DNA of 64,000 nt, taken from NCBI GenBank assembly GCA_900073065.1, contig FJOG01000035.1:165723-229722 (forward strand). Reading direction: 5' to 3'. Positions 53,572 to 64,000 of this stretch are shown here, piece after piece. Each line of letters begins with the position of its first letter. Position 1 is the first letter of the stretch. The translations under genes and the position numbers were made by a program. The notes under the pieces are model-generated. The model was not told the origin of the DNA and made no database searches. It saw only the letters and a program-made list of their open reading frames with translations. The DNA is from Phialocephala subalpina (lineage: Eukaryota; Ascomycota; Leotiomycetes; Helotiales; Mollisiaceae).

Positions 53572-55350
53572 GCGGCCTAAGTGTCGCCAATTTGCTCTGA
53601 ATGTCCGCTCATATTTGATTCGTTCATCTTTGATGCATGTTCACAGCTTTTGGGTGGCGTTTTGAGGAAAGGATTAGTTATGCAGAAAAGAAAAACTGGA
53701 GATGAGATCGAATTTTAGTTCTTAGATGATATTCGTTATCATAGATAGCGCTGCGTTCTGCGTGGGTTTATACAATCATAACACTTTAGTAATGGTAATA
53801 CATCGATGCCTATACCTTTCTCCTCTGCTTTTAACACCTGATTGTTCTTATCCGGCTCCGGCCATCATCAACAGTTGGCGAATTCTCTTTATTCCTCGGG
53901 CTAGAATCTCCATCGGGTGGACCCGTTCATGCTAAATCCCGTCTTGGAAGCCTGTTTTCATCATTATTCAATACTTGGACTGATGCAAAGCGGCAACGTG
54001 CTCTTGCCTGTCATCGATTCCTCGTGTCATGTCAATATTCATGGTCCCGTCGGGAGGTTGCAGTCATCCCAGACCAACACGAGGAAAAGCTCCGGATCTT
54101 GGTCTCGGCCATGAGACATTTAATTGCAGGTCTCCGGGATAATCATGTGCCGTCGCGTCAAGGCAGTATCTGCTGCTTGAGGCTTATATATCTTCATTAG
54201 CGGAGTCATAAGAGCATCTTACCATTCCCTGATTGCGTCTTTTACCTGACTGGCATACACCTTTCTTCGTAGCTTATGACCACTCTGACTTTCCGTCAAG
54301 CCACTGATTTCGTTTCTCAAACTCAGGACTCGCCGCTTCACTTGTCGTTCTTCCCTTCAAGTTGCCACAGCTTTCCAAATTTTCGCGAATACAACTGGAA
54401 ATTATTACCCCTCACTTCAAGAATGGCTGACAAAAATGAAGCCGGCATTGCGAACGGTGATGAGTCAAGATGCTCCAGATAGTTCGAGGCAGCACAGTGA
54501 GACGTCGTCGTCCTGCCTAATTCGGACACGAAGCTTCAAGCTTCTAGGCAGTATGTGCAGGGAGCAGCAAGACAGCATCACCTGTGACAACACCTATCCG
54601 AGACATCTTGGTCAACCAGTCTGTACTGTCCGGTGAACTGCTCGTCTTCTGCGGCCTTCATTGTGACCATGAACCCCTGATCAATCACGTGAATACGATT
54701 TCACATGCAGAACTTTGGGAATCTACCAGATCTCTGGGACGGGAGGAGCATAGCCTCAATTATGATGCGCATGGAAGCTTTCGAAAACGTGCGCCACTGC
54801 TTGAAAATACGAATTGGCGAATGGAAGTTTGGTGCCTTCGTCCTCGTGTTGATTTGAAGGAGGCGCACGGACCAGTATTCGCCACTCAGCCACAGACCTC
54901 GCAACCACTTCCTCACTTCCTCAAGGCATTTTTCATCGGCTCTTCACAAAAGCATAATCTGGACCTCAACATCGCACTCGCGTTCTGTTTCATATTTTCG
55001 CAAATACTTGGGGATTCTGCCTGCCAGCCGACCTCGGACCTGCCAAGGAGCAACCTTGCGTGGCTGTGCGTTGTTTGTTGGGGCTTGAATGAGTCACCGA
55101 ATTCGGACACCTGCTCCTTAGCCAATAGCAGTAAGTACTGCTTCACCCATAGAATTTGTCACTCTCGAGTCACCGCGTGACTACGCTCCCGTAGGTAGAG
55201 CACGTCGTCGATGATGACTCTTCGAGAATCACGATATAAGGTCGTGTCTTTCAATTTCGCATTTTCCTTTCTTCCTCATCGCAGACCTCCCGAATTCTGT
55301 CCTTTAAGGATACCAAATCTCTCCAAATTCTTCCTAAAAACTCAACCATC
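53572..55350. other. Intergenic, 1.8 kb
   Basis: The frames here, including one at 54584-55180, show no family motif or splice support, so I call no gene. Confidence 0.35.
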
Positions 55351-56410
55351 ATGGTTATTCTAAACGGACAAAGCAACATGCCGCATCATCGCCAGAATCG
55401 GCGTCGAGAACGTCCAGGATCTCGTACCCGTCGGACGATGAACAGAAAAGCAAACGCGCCGTTTGATCACACGGACAGCGTTCTCGACGCCCGAGACACA
55501 AGTATCTATCTCCCCTCCGACAAAGCCAGACCTTCTCCTCTCCTGCGTCAGAACTTCGACCAGAGTTGGCAAAGATGGCAAACGAGAAAAGCAGAGGAGA
55601 AAGCGCTGGCGGAGATGGATAGGATACAGTTAGAGATGGATCAGCGGAGGCTGTTTGGGGAGTTTGGGGAAGATGTCGATGATTCCGTGAGTATCCCAGA
55701 TGCGGCGATGCTTGACGTCGTCCTCGGTCTCTTCGGCGACATTGATTATATCGATCCTTGATATTTATCCTCGTCCTCTCCGTCCACTTTCTTTCTCGTT
55801 GGTGTGGGAAAAGAACAAGGCTTGTTGGGAACTTTTGAAAGGCAGATGTATGCTTACGCATCCTTGCCAGGAGCTGTATCGCATGGGCATTCTTTACAAT
55901 GACGACGAGGACATCGCATCAGACTCCTTGTCAAACTCGGTCTCTTGCGATGTCCCTGTCCAGCAATCAATCCCATTGTTCATCATTCGACATGGCAAAC
56001 CGAAACGTTCTCAACGGCGTTCACGTTCACCTTGGCTTCCGCTGTACCTCTCGTTTTCTGAGTTAGGCGATGATGCGGATATGAAGCGCTTGTTATCTCC
56101 TTCGACCATGACACATACTACAACGATTCAACATCGAACCCTCAATACCGATATCGATATCCCACAGTCCTTACCGACCCCCTCGGCGTTGGCGTTTGGG
56201 TCAGGATCACCACACTTATCAATTTCCAGCGATAATACCCCAACATTAACATCAATTTCTATTCCAATTTCAATTCAAACATCATCACCACACTCATTTG
56301 ACTCCAACTCGGGAGACTGGACACTCATCGACCCCCAACACACTACCTCACAACCCCCAACACCCACCATTTCCGAACCAGAAACATGGATCCTGATCGA
56401 CGACTCGTAA
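55351..56410 (+). CDS. Unrecognised protein, Ser/Thr/Pro-rich C-terminus
   Basis: Two exons, 55351-55686 and 55871-56410, joined in phase 0 by a 184-nt intron (GTGAGT to CCAG), give 291 residues. The ATG context, CCATCATGG, is good. Exon 1 is basic (RQNRRRERPGSRTRRTMNRK), then has a short charged helix (QTRKAEEKALAEMDRIQLEM). Exon 2 runs from ELYRMGILYNDDEDIASDSL into a Ser/Thr/Pro-rich tail in which WTLID and WILIDDS repeat a W-x-LID motif near the C-terminus. I know no family for it. Without splicing, the first frame would stop at 55761 as a 136-residue protein. Confidence 0.6.
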
Positions 56411-57243
56411 CAAATCTTTCTTCCTATTGAGGACAACTCTGCGGACCGCTGGCACCGATCAAAAAGTCATGTGTTATGCGAGAGGAGCAATGGGAGGGAG
56501 ATTGGTCCTCTTATGCTTAGGTCTTGTTTTCTGGTGGCGAAAAGGAGAGATCAGAAAATGGAGAGACCAGAGGAAGAGTGAAAGAAGACGAAAGGAGAAG
56601 AGAAGAAAGAGGATAGAAGATAGAAGACAGTTGGGTGCTCACGGCTGGAACCGTTTTTGAGCTCGCTGTCTGGAGGATGAGACAGAGCAGAGAAGAAGGA
56701 TAGAAGAGAACATGCTACGGAAGGCGGAGTTGTGGGAGATGTGGAGCTGGTGTGTTGTTGGATAGGAAAGGCTCCAGCTCTTTTGGATAGTTGAATATAT
56801 ACTTTTGGTACCAAATTTGAGTTTTTGTGCAATATAACATGTGACATCGATTGAAGACGTGAATGTATGGTTACAATGTCGCAGAATAGAAGGAATATTA
56901 GAAACAGGGTTTAACAACCATCAAGAGCTGAGCGCGCGGTAGGTTGCAATTTGATTCTAGTTGACACGGTCACCTATCACCAACTTCCCCGAAACTTGCT
57001 TTGTGAATTTCCCCAAGATCCTGGGACATTGGAAAGTAGTAAATTGAAAATGAGAATTTGAGTCTGACGAATGCTACATCGAATATCAAAGAAACTCCAA
57101 TTTGAAAGTTCTATACATGGAGGTACATTGACATGTGACCGCGTATATCGCGCCAAGACTCACGTCGCGTCCTTCAATCGCGCTTCCCTTCATGCATCAA
57201 CATCAATCACCCCGCCCACCTAGGTGATTATCAACCACCAACA
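56411..57243. other. Intergenic, promoter of the Rdh54 gene
   Basis: No gene is supported in these 833 bp. It includes a purine-rich stretch near 56550-56640. Confidence 0.35.
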
Positions 57244-60200
57244 ATGTACAAACCATTTAGGCCTCCGCTCCTCAAGAGCTTTGCTCCCAAGAAACCAGTC
57301 GAGGAGGAACGAATCCCTGAATCTGACGACGAATCTGAAGCTCCGCCACGTCCCTACAAGAAACGGAAGCTGCTGGTACACGTCGTTGAAGACTCTCCCC
57401 CGAAGAAAGCTGTGCCTGCTTCTGCTGGTGTTCTTGCTCCACGGAAGCCATTGATAATTGTCAAGAACCCTAGTGAGCCAAAATCGAGTTCAGATACTCG
57501 GGATATTGGTCTAGAGGGATACTACATGGTACTATGGTAAGCTATTGTATCTATACTGCCCAATCGGATCTAACAGACTCCCACAGGCGCAAATATACGA
57601 ACAAGAAACACAAGACCTGGGATGGTGATGGTGTTCTATCGGTATACGGAGGCTATGCACATCTGCAGGATGAGGACGGCCGAGAAATGGGAAAATGTGT
57701 GTACAAGGAACCCCTACTCCCTGGCAGTACATTGTCCGTCGGCGGGAAGGAGGTTGAGGTCGACTCTATTATTTCTAAGGCTGAATACATGTCTGGGAAA
57801 CCGTTTCTCAAGGCCGCTACCACTCCGAAGCCTGTGCCAAAAGCCCTCGGCAGTAGCACAGCGTCGTCTTATAAAACACCAATTCCTTTACCAAAGGGAA
57901 AAGTACCACTGCTAGGGAAGAAGAAGAAAGAAGAGGAATCCTCAGAGTTCGAAGAAATTGCCCCGAAGAGTTTTTACTCCAGCACCAACACAATGAAAGC
58001 GCAATTCAAGAATCCGCTTCTCTCGACCACTATCATGCCTGAGAACGAAGACGGAACACCTACCCCTCGCCACGATCCGAAAGCCCCAGGTGCATGTGTC
58101 ATGATGAGGCCGAAAGATTGCCCGAAAGGCAAGCAAATTGTCGACGTTGTTCTGGACCCCTTCTTAGGCCAAAAATTCAATCCTCACCAGTTTGAAGGCG
58201 TCAAATTCATGTATGAATGCGTGATGGGGATGCGCGACTTCAATGGTCAAGGAGCCCTCTTGGCAGATGAGATGGGTTTGGGCAAGACGTTACAAACGAT
58301 AGCACTGATCTGGACATTGCTCAAGCAAAACCCTATCGCTAGCTCTAAGGATGGAGTCATCAAGAAGGCCCTCATTGTTTGCCCAGTCACCTTGATTCAA
58401 AATTGGAGAGACGAATTTATGAAATGGCTAGGTAAAGAGAGGGTTGGCGTATTTGTGGCGGACAATCCGAAGATCAAGCTGACCGATTTCACACACGGAA
58501 AGAGCTACAGTGTGATGATCATTGGCTACGAGAAGCTGAGATCAGTCCAGGACGAATTGAAGAAGGGAGCTGGGATTGACATTGTTATCGCTGATGAGGG
58601 GCATCGGCTCAAGACTGCTCAGAACAAATCCGCTCAAGCAATCCGAAACCTCGATTGCCCCATGCGAGTCGTTCTGTCTGGGACTCCTATGCAGAATGAC
58701 CTTTCAGAATTCTATATCATGGTAGATTTCGTGAATCCAGGTCTTCTAGGAACTGCCAAGACATTCAAGAAAGAGTTCGAAGTACCAATCCTCAAGAGTA
58801 GGCAGCCGGAGGCCTCCAAGCGAGATATCGAGAAAGGCAGAGGCAGGGAGGAAGAACTTTCATCTCTAACGAAATCTTTCATCTTACGCCGGACTGCAGA
58901 AGTTATGGCCAAATTCCTGCCACCCAAGTCAGACTACGTCGTTTTCTGTAAACCCACTCAAGCCCAAACCGAAGTCTACCAGCATGTTCTTGATTCGCCC
59001 TTATTCGGAAAGATCTGCGGCACTGGCAATGCTCAGGCTTCATTTCAACTCATCACCTTGCTGAAGAAAGTCTGCAATGCGCCAAGCTTGTTGCAAAAGA
59101 AGGAGGATGCACCAAGCAATGCTACGGTTACTGCGCTCATGGAAGCCATCCCGGCAGATCTTCTCCGCATATCTCCTACCAGGGCTAGCACCAAGTTTCG
59201 TGTACTCGATCAGATGTTGAGGCGGCTCTCCGAGAGCACCAAGGAGAAGATCGTCATTGTGTCGAACTGGACTTCAACTCTAGATCTCATCGGTCAGCAC
59301 CTAGCATCTTTGAATTTACCATTCTCTCGCTTGGATGGCAAGACCCCGCAAGACCAACGACATCCTCTTGTCAAAGCTTTTAATGCGGCTCCTGCATCAA
59401 AAAACTTTGCGTTCCTGCTGTCAGCGAAAGCAGGCGGTACTGGTATCAATCTCATCGGAGCATCTCGCCTCATTTTGTTCGATACGGACTGGAACCCTGC
59501 CACTGATCTCCAGGCCATGGCACGAGTCCATCGTCATGGCCAGAGGCGTCCTGTCAAGATATATAGATTTTTGATGGCAGGAGGCATAGATGAGAAGATT
59601 TACCAGAGACAGATCACCAAGATAGGGTTAGCTAATAGCATTGTTGACGGCAAGGCGAACGAAGCATCCTTCTCAGCAGCCGAACTGCGAGATTTATCCA
59701 CGCTTGATACTATATCTGCATGTCAAAGTCATGACTTGCTGCTATGCGATTGCAAAGGTCTGGGTCACGACCTTTCACCCCCAATCGTGGGTGATTCTTC
59801 TGACGAAACATTGGCGGAAGAAGAGCCCGAAGTGGTAGACGATGATAGTGACGACGATATGTTGGTTCCTCTACATGCTCTCAGGCGGCCGACAACGGTG
59901 CCAGCAACCAAAAAGAATATCGAGGCTCTTGAGAAGAAAATCGCGGATGAAGCGAAGGAGAAGCGACTGAAGAATTCGAAGGTAAAGATGCAAGCCTTGA
60001 TGATGTACCGACATCTAGATACCTCGATCTTCAAAGGCGAGACGGAAGATGTGTTTGGGTTTGAGAATGAAGATTTTGTTGAGGCGAAGAGTGCGCTGGA
60101 TGATGAAGTGCTTGTCGATATGCTGAAGAGTGATGGTTGCAAGGTTAGCTTCGTGTTTGCCAAGCATAATAAGGCTAAGATTTTAACGAAAGGTGAAGAG

Positions 60201-60248
60201 GAGAAGGAAACTGATGAGAAAGAGACGAAAATTTTCAAGGAAAAGTAG
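57244..60248 (+). CDS. RDH54: Rdh54/Tid1-type Snf2 DNA translocase (Rad54 family)
   Basis: Two exons, 57244-57536 and 57587-60248, split by a 50-nt intron, give 984 residues. The N-terminus (MYKPFRPPLLKSFAPKK) and the GYYMVLWRKYTNKKHKTWDG block match the Rdh54 N-terminal domain. The helicase core has Walker A DEMGLGKTLQ (about 325), LIVCPVTLIQNWRDEFMKWL, Walker B-type IADEGHRLK (about 433), LSGTPMQNDLSEFY, and, in the second half, SKWTSTLDL-type and AGGTGINLIGASRLILFDTD, then MARVHRHGQRRPVKIYRF. Rad54-family translocases remodel Rad51-DNA complexes and chromatin in homologous recombination; Rdh54 acts mainly in inter-homologue and meiotic events. The Rdh54 assignment over Rad54 rests on the N-terminus. 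Confidence 0.92.
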
Positions 60249-61053
60249 CAGAGAATTGCATAGCGATGGCGTTGGCATTAAGCATTTACTGGCCAGAGGA
60301 GGGGGAGCATATATCGGATAGCTGCATGAAATAGACTGATGAATGTCCTTCCTTACCAGGGACACTGAGATTTCAATTTTCAAAAATGATTGTATGAAAT
60401 CTTGGTGACCAACGACATGCTACATTCAAAGTCTTGAGACTATCGAAGATTTGAGGACATTCTGATAAAAACTCACTTCTGGGACAATCGACACCATTGT
60501 CATTGTCGAGTTGAAGCCACACAATGAATTCTTAGCTGTCCAGATTGTTCAAGAACCTCGAACATGACTCAAAACTTCCACAAAGGATTCAAAAAGTTCT
60601 TATTGAAAGCCCGAAACGATAAAATTTTCACTTCTATGTGCTTCTGACAACACATTGCTGAACCATAAAAATACCTTCAGCTCTATATATTGCGCAATCT
60701 GATAGGTCGAACCACAAGGCGGAGCGGCACTTCTCCAAACTACGCCTAGAGAAGCCTAGTCGATAGTGTGTGCTGGTGCGCCGCTTAGCTCAACCCCTGC
60801 TGAGGCGAGGAAGTTTGGAGACAGATTTCCATTTGGACAGCCCGAATTCCAGAGACGAGCCACGAGCCACGGGTCTTCTTTTCTCTGTTCTTTATTTAAA
60901 CCTCCACTCTTTCATTCCGACCACAGAGGCACTGTGACATAATTGCATATTTTCCTTCGTACCATTCGCACCAGGCGCCTAATACTTTTGCGCAACGTAT
61001 TTGGAAGGAACGGAAGTGAGATACTGGTCTTGAAGACCAGATAATCTGGCAAG
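60249..61053. other. Intergenic, promoter of SEC63
   Basis: No gene is supported in these 805 bp. Confidence 0.35.
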
Positions 61054-63263
61054 ATGAGTGGAACGGACTACTCGTATGATGAGCAGGTACGCTATTCGGG
61101 TTTCTGCAGATGGGAAGAAGAGAGGCTAATACATATGATAGGGGCAATTCTTCCCCTTCTTCATCCTCACAGTCGTCGGAATAGTGACTGTCCCCCTCAC
61201 CTACTCCGTTCTCAAACCCAGCACCGAACCCGGCGCCCACGCCCCTCGAATAAAGACCGACTTCGTGCCCGAACATGCAGACCTAATCGACAGCCAGCGC
61301 AAAGCACAGAAACGGAGAGAGAGAAAGCTTAAGCGGGGCATCGCGGTGGTGGTAGGATGGATCATAATGGCGCTCATGGCGTACCTGATTTATGTTACTG
61401 CGAGGACGATTCCCAAGATTTGGAATCCGTATGATATTTTGGGGGTCTCGGAGAGTGCTACGGAGAAGCAGATCAAGAGTCACTATAAGCGCATGAGCTT
61501 AAAGTTCCATCCGGATAAGGTTCGACCCGATCCTGCGAAGAACCAGACACTCGAGAGTTTGAACGACTACTTTGTGGAGCTCACGAAGGCGTACAAGGCT
61601 CTCACAGATGAGGAGATTCGAAATAATTACATTCAATTTGGACACCCGGATGGAAAACAAAGCTTCAGTATTGGGATTGCGCTGCCGAAGTTCATTGTCA
61701 CGGATGGCAATGGAAAGTACGTTCTGCTGGTCTATGCGGCACTTCTGGGTGTCTTGCTGCCATACTTGGTCGGATCCTGGTGGTACGGAACGCAGCGAAT
61801 GTCGAAGGAGAAGGTTCTGATTGAGAGCGCCAACAACCTCTTCCGCGAATACAAGGAAGATATCACTGAGGGTGGTATTGTCACGGCCCTGAGTACTGGA
61901 CTCGAATTCAAGGACGTTCTAAAGGGCGAGAAAGCAGACTCGGGTCTTGGAAAGATCGAGTCGAGGATTTTGGCAGACGGAACTACTTGGGGAACTGCTG
62001 GAGGCCTCACAGACAAGGATCAGACACAACTCGAAGACTTGGAGGGAGGCGTCCGAAGAAAAGCTCTTGCGCTTCTATGGGCGTATCTCGGCCGTGTCGA
62101 GCTGGAAGACTCCATACTCAATCAGGCAAAGTTCGAGGTTGCTCCTATTGCACATGCGCTCAACAACTCCTTCACTGCTATTTCCTTAGCTTTCGGCTCA
62201 GTCTCACCTATCCTCAACTCATACACCACTTCCCAGAACCTGATCCAGGCCATTCCTCCAGGAGCTTCTCCACTTCTGCAACTACCACACGTCACACCTG
62301 AAATCGCGGCAGCTATCGAGGGTGATGCCAAGACCCACCTCGATTTACAACAATACATGCGCCTACCCGAAGCTTACCGAAAGAAGCTCTCAGTTGGCAA
62401 GGGTCTCTTGTCCGAGGTACAATACTCGACCGCCATCAGCGTCGCCAAACAACTCCCGAACCTCCAAGTCGAAAAAGCATTCTTCAAAGTCCCAGGCGAA
62501 AAGTACATCATCCCCGGCTCCCTCGTCTCCTTCGTCATCAAAGGTCGTTTCATCCCCCCAGGAAGCGAATCAATCCCCGAAGTCAATGAACTCGACCTCG
62601 AGGATGTCGACCCAGATGAGGATGATCTAGATGCTATTATGGGCCGCAAAAAGAAATTCAGCAAAGACGGCAAGCCCATCCCCGAAGAAAAGCCCGTCTT
62701 TCCACCCCTCGCTTACGCCCCCTATTTCGCTCGCGACTATTCCCCTCGCTGGCACATCTTCCTCTCAGACTCCAAACAAGGCAAGATGGCCGTTCCTCCT
62801 TTCACATTCACTGCGTTCGATAAGCCTATTTTCGACAAGGAGAATAAGCCGACCTTTAATATGCAGACGTTGAAGATTTCGTTTCAGGCACCGCCGCAAG
62901 CGGGTCATTATACGTTTGCGATGCATTTGATTTGTGATAGCTATGTGGGATTTGATACCAAGATGGAAGTTACGCTTGTGGTTGATGAGGCGAGTAAGGG
63001 GGAGGAGTTTGATCAGGAAGACGATATTAGCGAGCCTGATGAGGGTATGTCTTCCTTCGCATTCTCAAATAATTGCTAACAACATACTTCCAGATTCCAT
63101 AGCAGGACAAATGGCCGCCCTCAAATCAGGCGGCCTCTCCGCCCCACCACCAAAGAAAAAGAAGAAGCCAGTCGTAGAAGATGATAGTGATGAGGAGAGT
63201 GATACGGACGGAGAGGCGGCTGAGGATACTAGTGAGACAGATACGGATACTGATGAGGAATAA
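61054..63263 (+). CDS. SEC63: ER translocation subunit Sec63
   Basis: Three exons, 61054-61086, 61142-63044 and 63094-63263, give 701 residues. The topology fits Sec63: a first helix (GQFFPFFILTVVGIVTVPLT), a second (GIAVVVGWIIMALMAYLIYV), a lumenal J domain (about 105-170) with HPDK at 134-137, and a third helix (YVLLVYAALLGVLLPYLVGS). The cytosolic Sec63/Brl domain follows, including LPEAYRKKLSVGKGLLSEVQ and YIIPGSLVSFVIKGRF. The last exon gives the acidic tail (DSDEESDTDGEAAEDTSETD), which in yeast recruits Sec62 after phosphorylation. The protein recruits lumenal Hsp70 (Kar2) to the translocon for post-translational import. The 11-codon first exon is easily missed. Confidence 0.95.
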
Positions 63264-63662
63264 ATGCATACTTCCTCTTACTTCCATCTTTTTCGTTTGA
63301 TATCCTTCTTCATTGGGCGGCTTTGACTTGTACAAATATGGAGTGGCATTGGGTTGGCGTTGAGACTGAAAACAAAATTTTGCGCATGGGCTGCGAGAGC
63401 CCTTTGTTGTTAGTACACACTGCGATTCTGATCACTGGAGTAAATAGAATGAGGAATTGACTCTATGATCTCGTTCAAAATGTTAAATTTCTTTCCTTTT
63501 ATACCTGTGAAGACATCACAAAAATGCAGAAGATGGCAAGCCCTCCAACTCCATACTCCTTACACACTTCCACATAATTTCCATGCAAAGAATGAAACGT
63601 TGTACAAGAATCGTCGACATCCTCCACTTTCCTCTTCGCTGTTCAATGAGTAGTAAACGGGA
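63264..63662. other. Convergent 3' intergenic region
   Basis: Holds the 3' UTRs of SEC63 (+) and the small gene at 63663-63989 (-). Nothing else is supported. Confidence 0.35.
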
Positions 63663-63989
63663 TCAGCAAACCCTAATCCCACAAACATCAACATTCCTCC
63701 CCTCAACCTTCGCCTTCCTCCCAAAATAAGCTTTGCATACTTCCTCCATGAACTCATGGTCTCCAACGCTCCACTCATCGAGACCCATCCTCATCATGTC
63801 TTGACTGGTGACATACATTGCTGGTCCCGATTCCTCTTCTCCTTCCCCTTCGCATTCCTCTGCCGAGTGCGGATGAAGAGGTGAGCGATCATCTTCTCTC
63901 TCATCATCCGAATCCGTAGCATCGACAATATCAGATAGTGTTGATAAAATCTGGGTAGTGAGGCGATGGAAATAAGCTATTAGTGCCAT
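63663..63989 (-). CDS. Small conserved-looking fungal protein, function unknown
   Basis: A complete 108-residue frame from ATG 63989. An N-terminal segment (ALIAYFHRLTTQILSTLSDI) precedes an acidic stretch (SDDEREDDRS, EGEGEEESG), then a compact C-terminal block: DMMRMGLDEWSVGDHEFMEE, VCKAYFGRKAKVEGRNVDVC and GIRVC. The W-S-x-x-D...F-x-E-E pattern with a paired-cysteine end recurs in small fungal proteins of unknown role, as I recall. No signal peptide. The promoter would lie beyond the window end. Confidence 0.65.
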   Translation of the reverse strand: MALIAYFHRLTTQILSTLSDIVDATDSDDEREDDRSPLHPHSAEECEGEGEEESGPAMYVTSQDMMRMGLDEWSVGDHEFMEEVCKAYFGRKAKVEGRNVDVCGIRVC

Positions 63990-64000
63990 TTCTTGTTGGG

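Noticed and set aside
54584..55180. Plus-strand 198-codon frame
   Set aside because: It lacks an ATG at its start, has no recognisable domain and reads like random composition.

Overview
The window looks like a piece of a filamentous ascomycete nuclear genome (Pezizomycotina; my guess is Leotiomycetes, which I cannot prove from sequence alone). The evidence is short introns (mostly 45-180 nt) with GTAAGT-like donors, CTAAC/CTGAC branch sites and YAG acceptors; fungal core families (poly(A) polymerase, Rdh54, Sec63, Vam7, EB1, App1); a secreted GH55 glucanase; and no bacterial-style operons. I modelled about 20 protein-coding genes by joining exons on frame and splice signals. I saw no tRNA, rRNA, CRISPR array or intact transposon.

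Layout. 0.5-9.1 kb is dense: a MetX-like alpha/beta hydrolase (-) and a flavin-reductase-like protein (+) diverge from a shared promoter; an SDR oxidoreductase (+) converges on a carnosine N-methyltransferase-like gene (-), which diverges from poly(A) polymerase (+). 10-16 kb carries an App1-type phosphatidate phosphatase and a single-pass membrane protein. 18-28 kb holds minus-strand genes: an ELO elongase with a QxxHH box, a lysine/glutamate-repeat protein rich in SUMO-consensus motifs, a Vam7-type PX-SNARE and EB1. 28.8-31.4 kb is a four-exon GH55 exo-beta-1,3-glucanase. 31.4-37.7 kb is gene-poor and ends in a degenerate ~170-bp tandem array (about 36.0-37.3 kb). 37.8-40.5 kb is an unrecognised gene whose unusually long first intron is built from three further tandem repeat families. 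43.9-51 kb has two conserved-looking coiled-coil or low-complexity proteins, converging. 51.7-53.6 kb holds a possible F-box/LRR-like relic and a small secreted protein resembling the Alt a 1 family. 55-64 kb returns to dense genes: an orphan protein, Rdh54, Sec63 and a small conserved fungal protein.

Most genes are independent housekeeping units rather than a pathway. Loose functional themes are membrane traffic and lipids (App1, elongase, Vam7, Sec63) and the secreted or wall interface (GH55, membrane protein, secreted Alt a 1-like protein). The most unusual part is 36.0-39.0 kb: a 7-bp box, CGTATAG, occurs as direct pairs in the upstream array and as a near-perfect palindrome in the first intron of the orphan gene.
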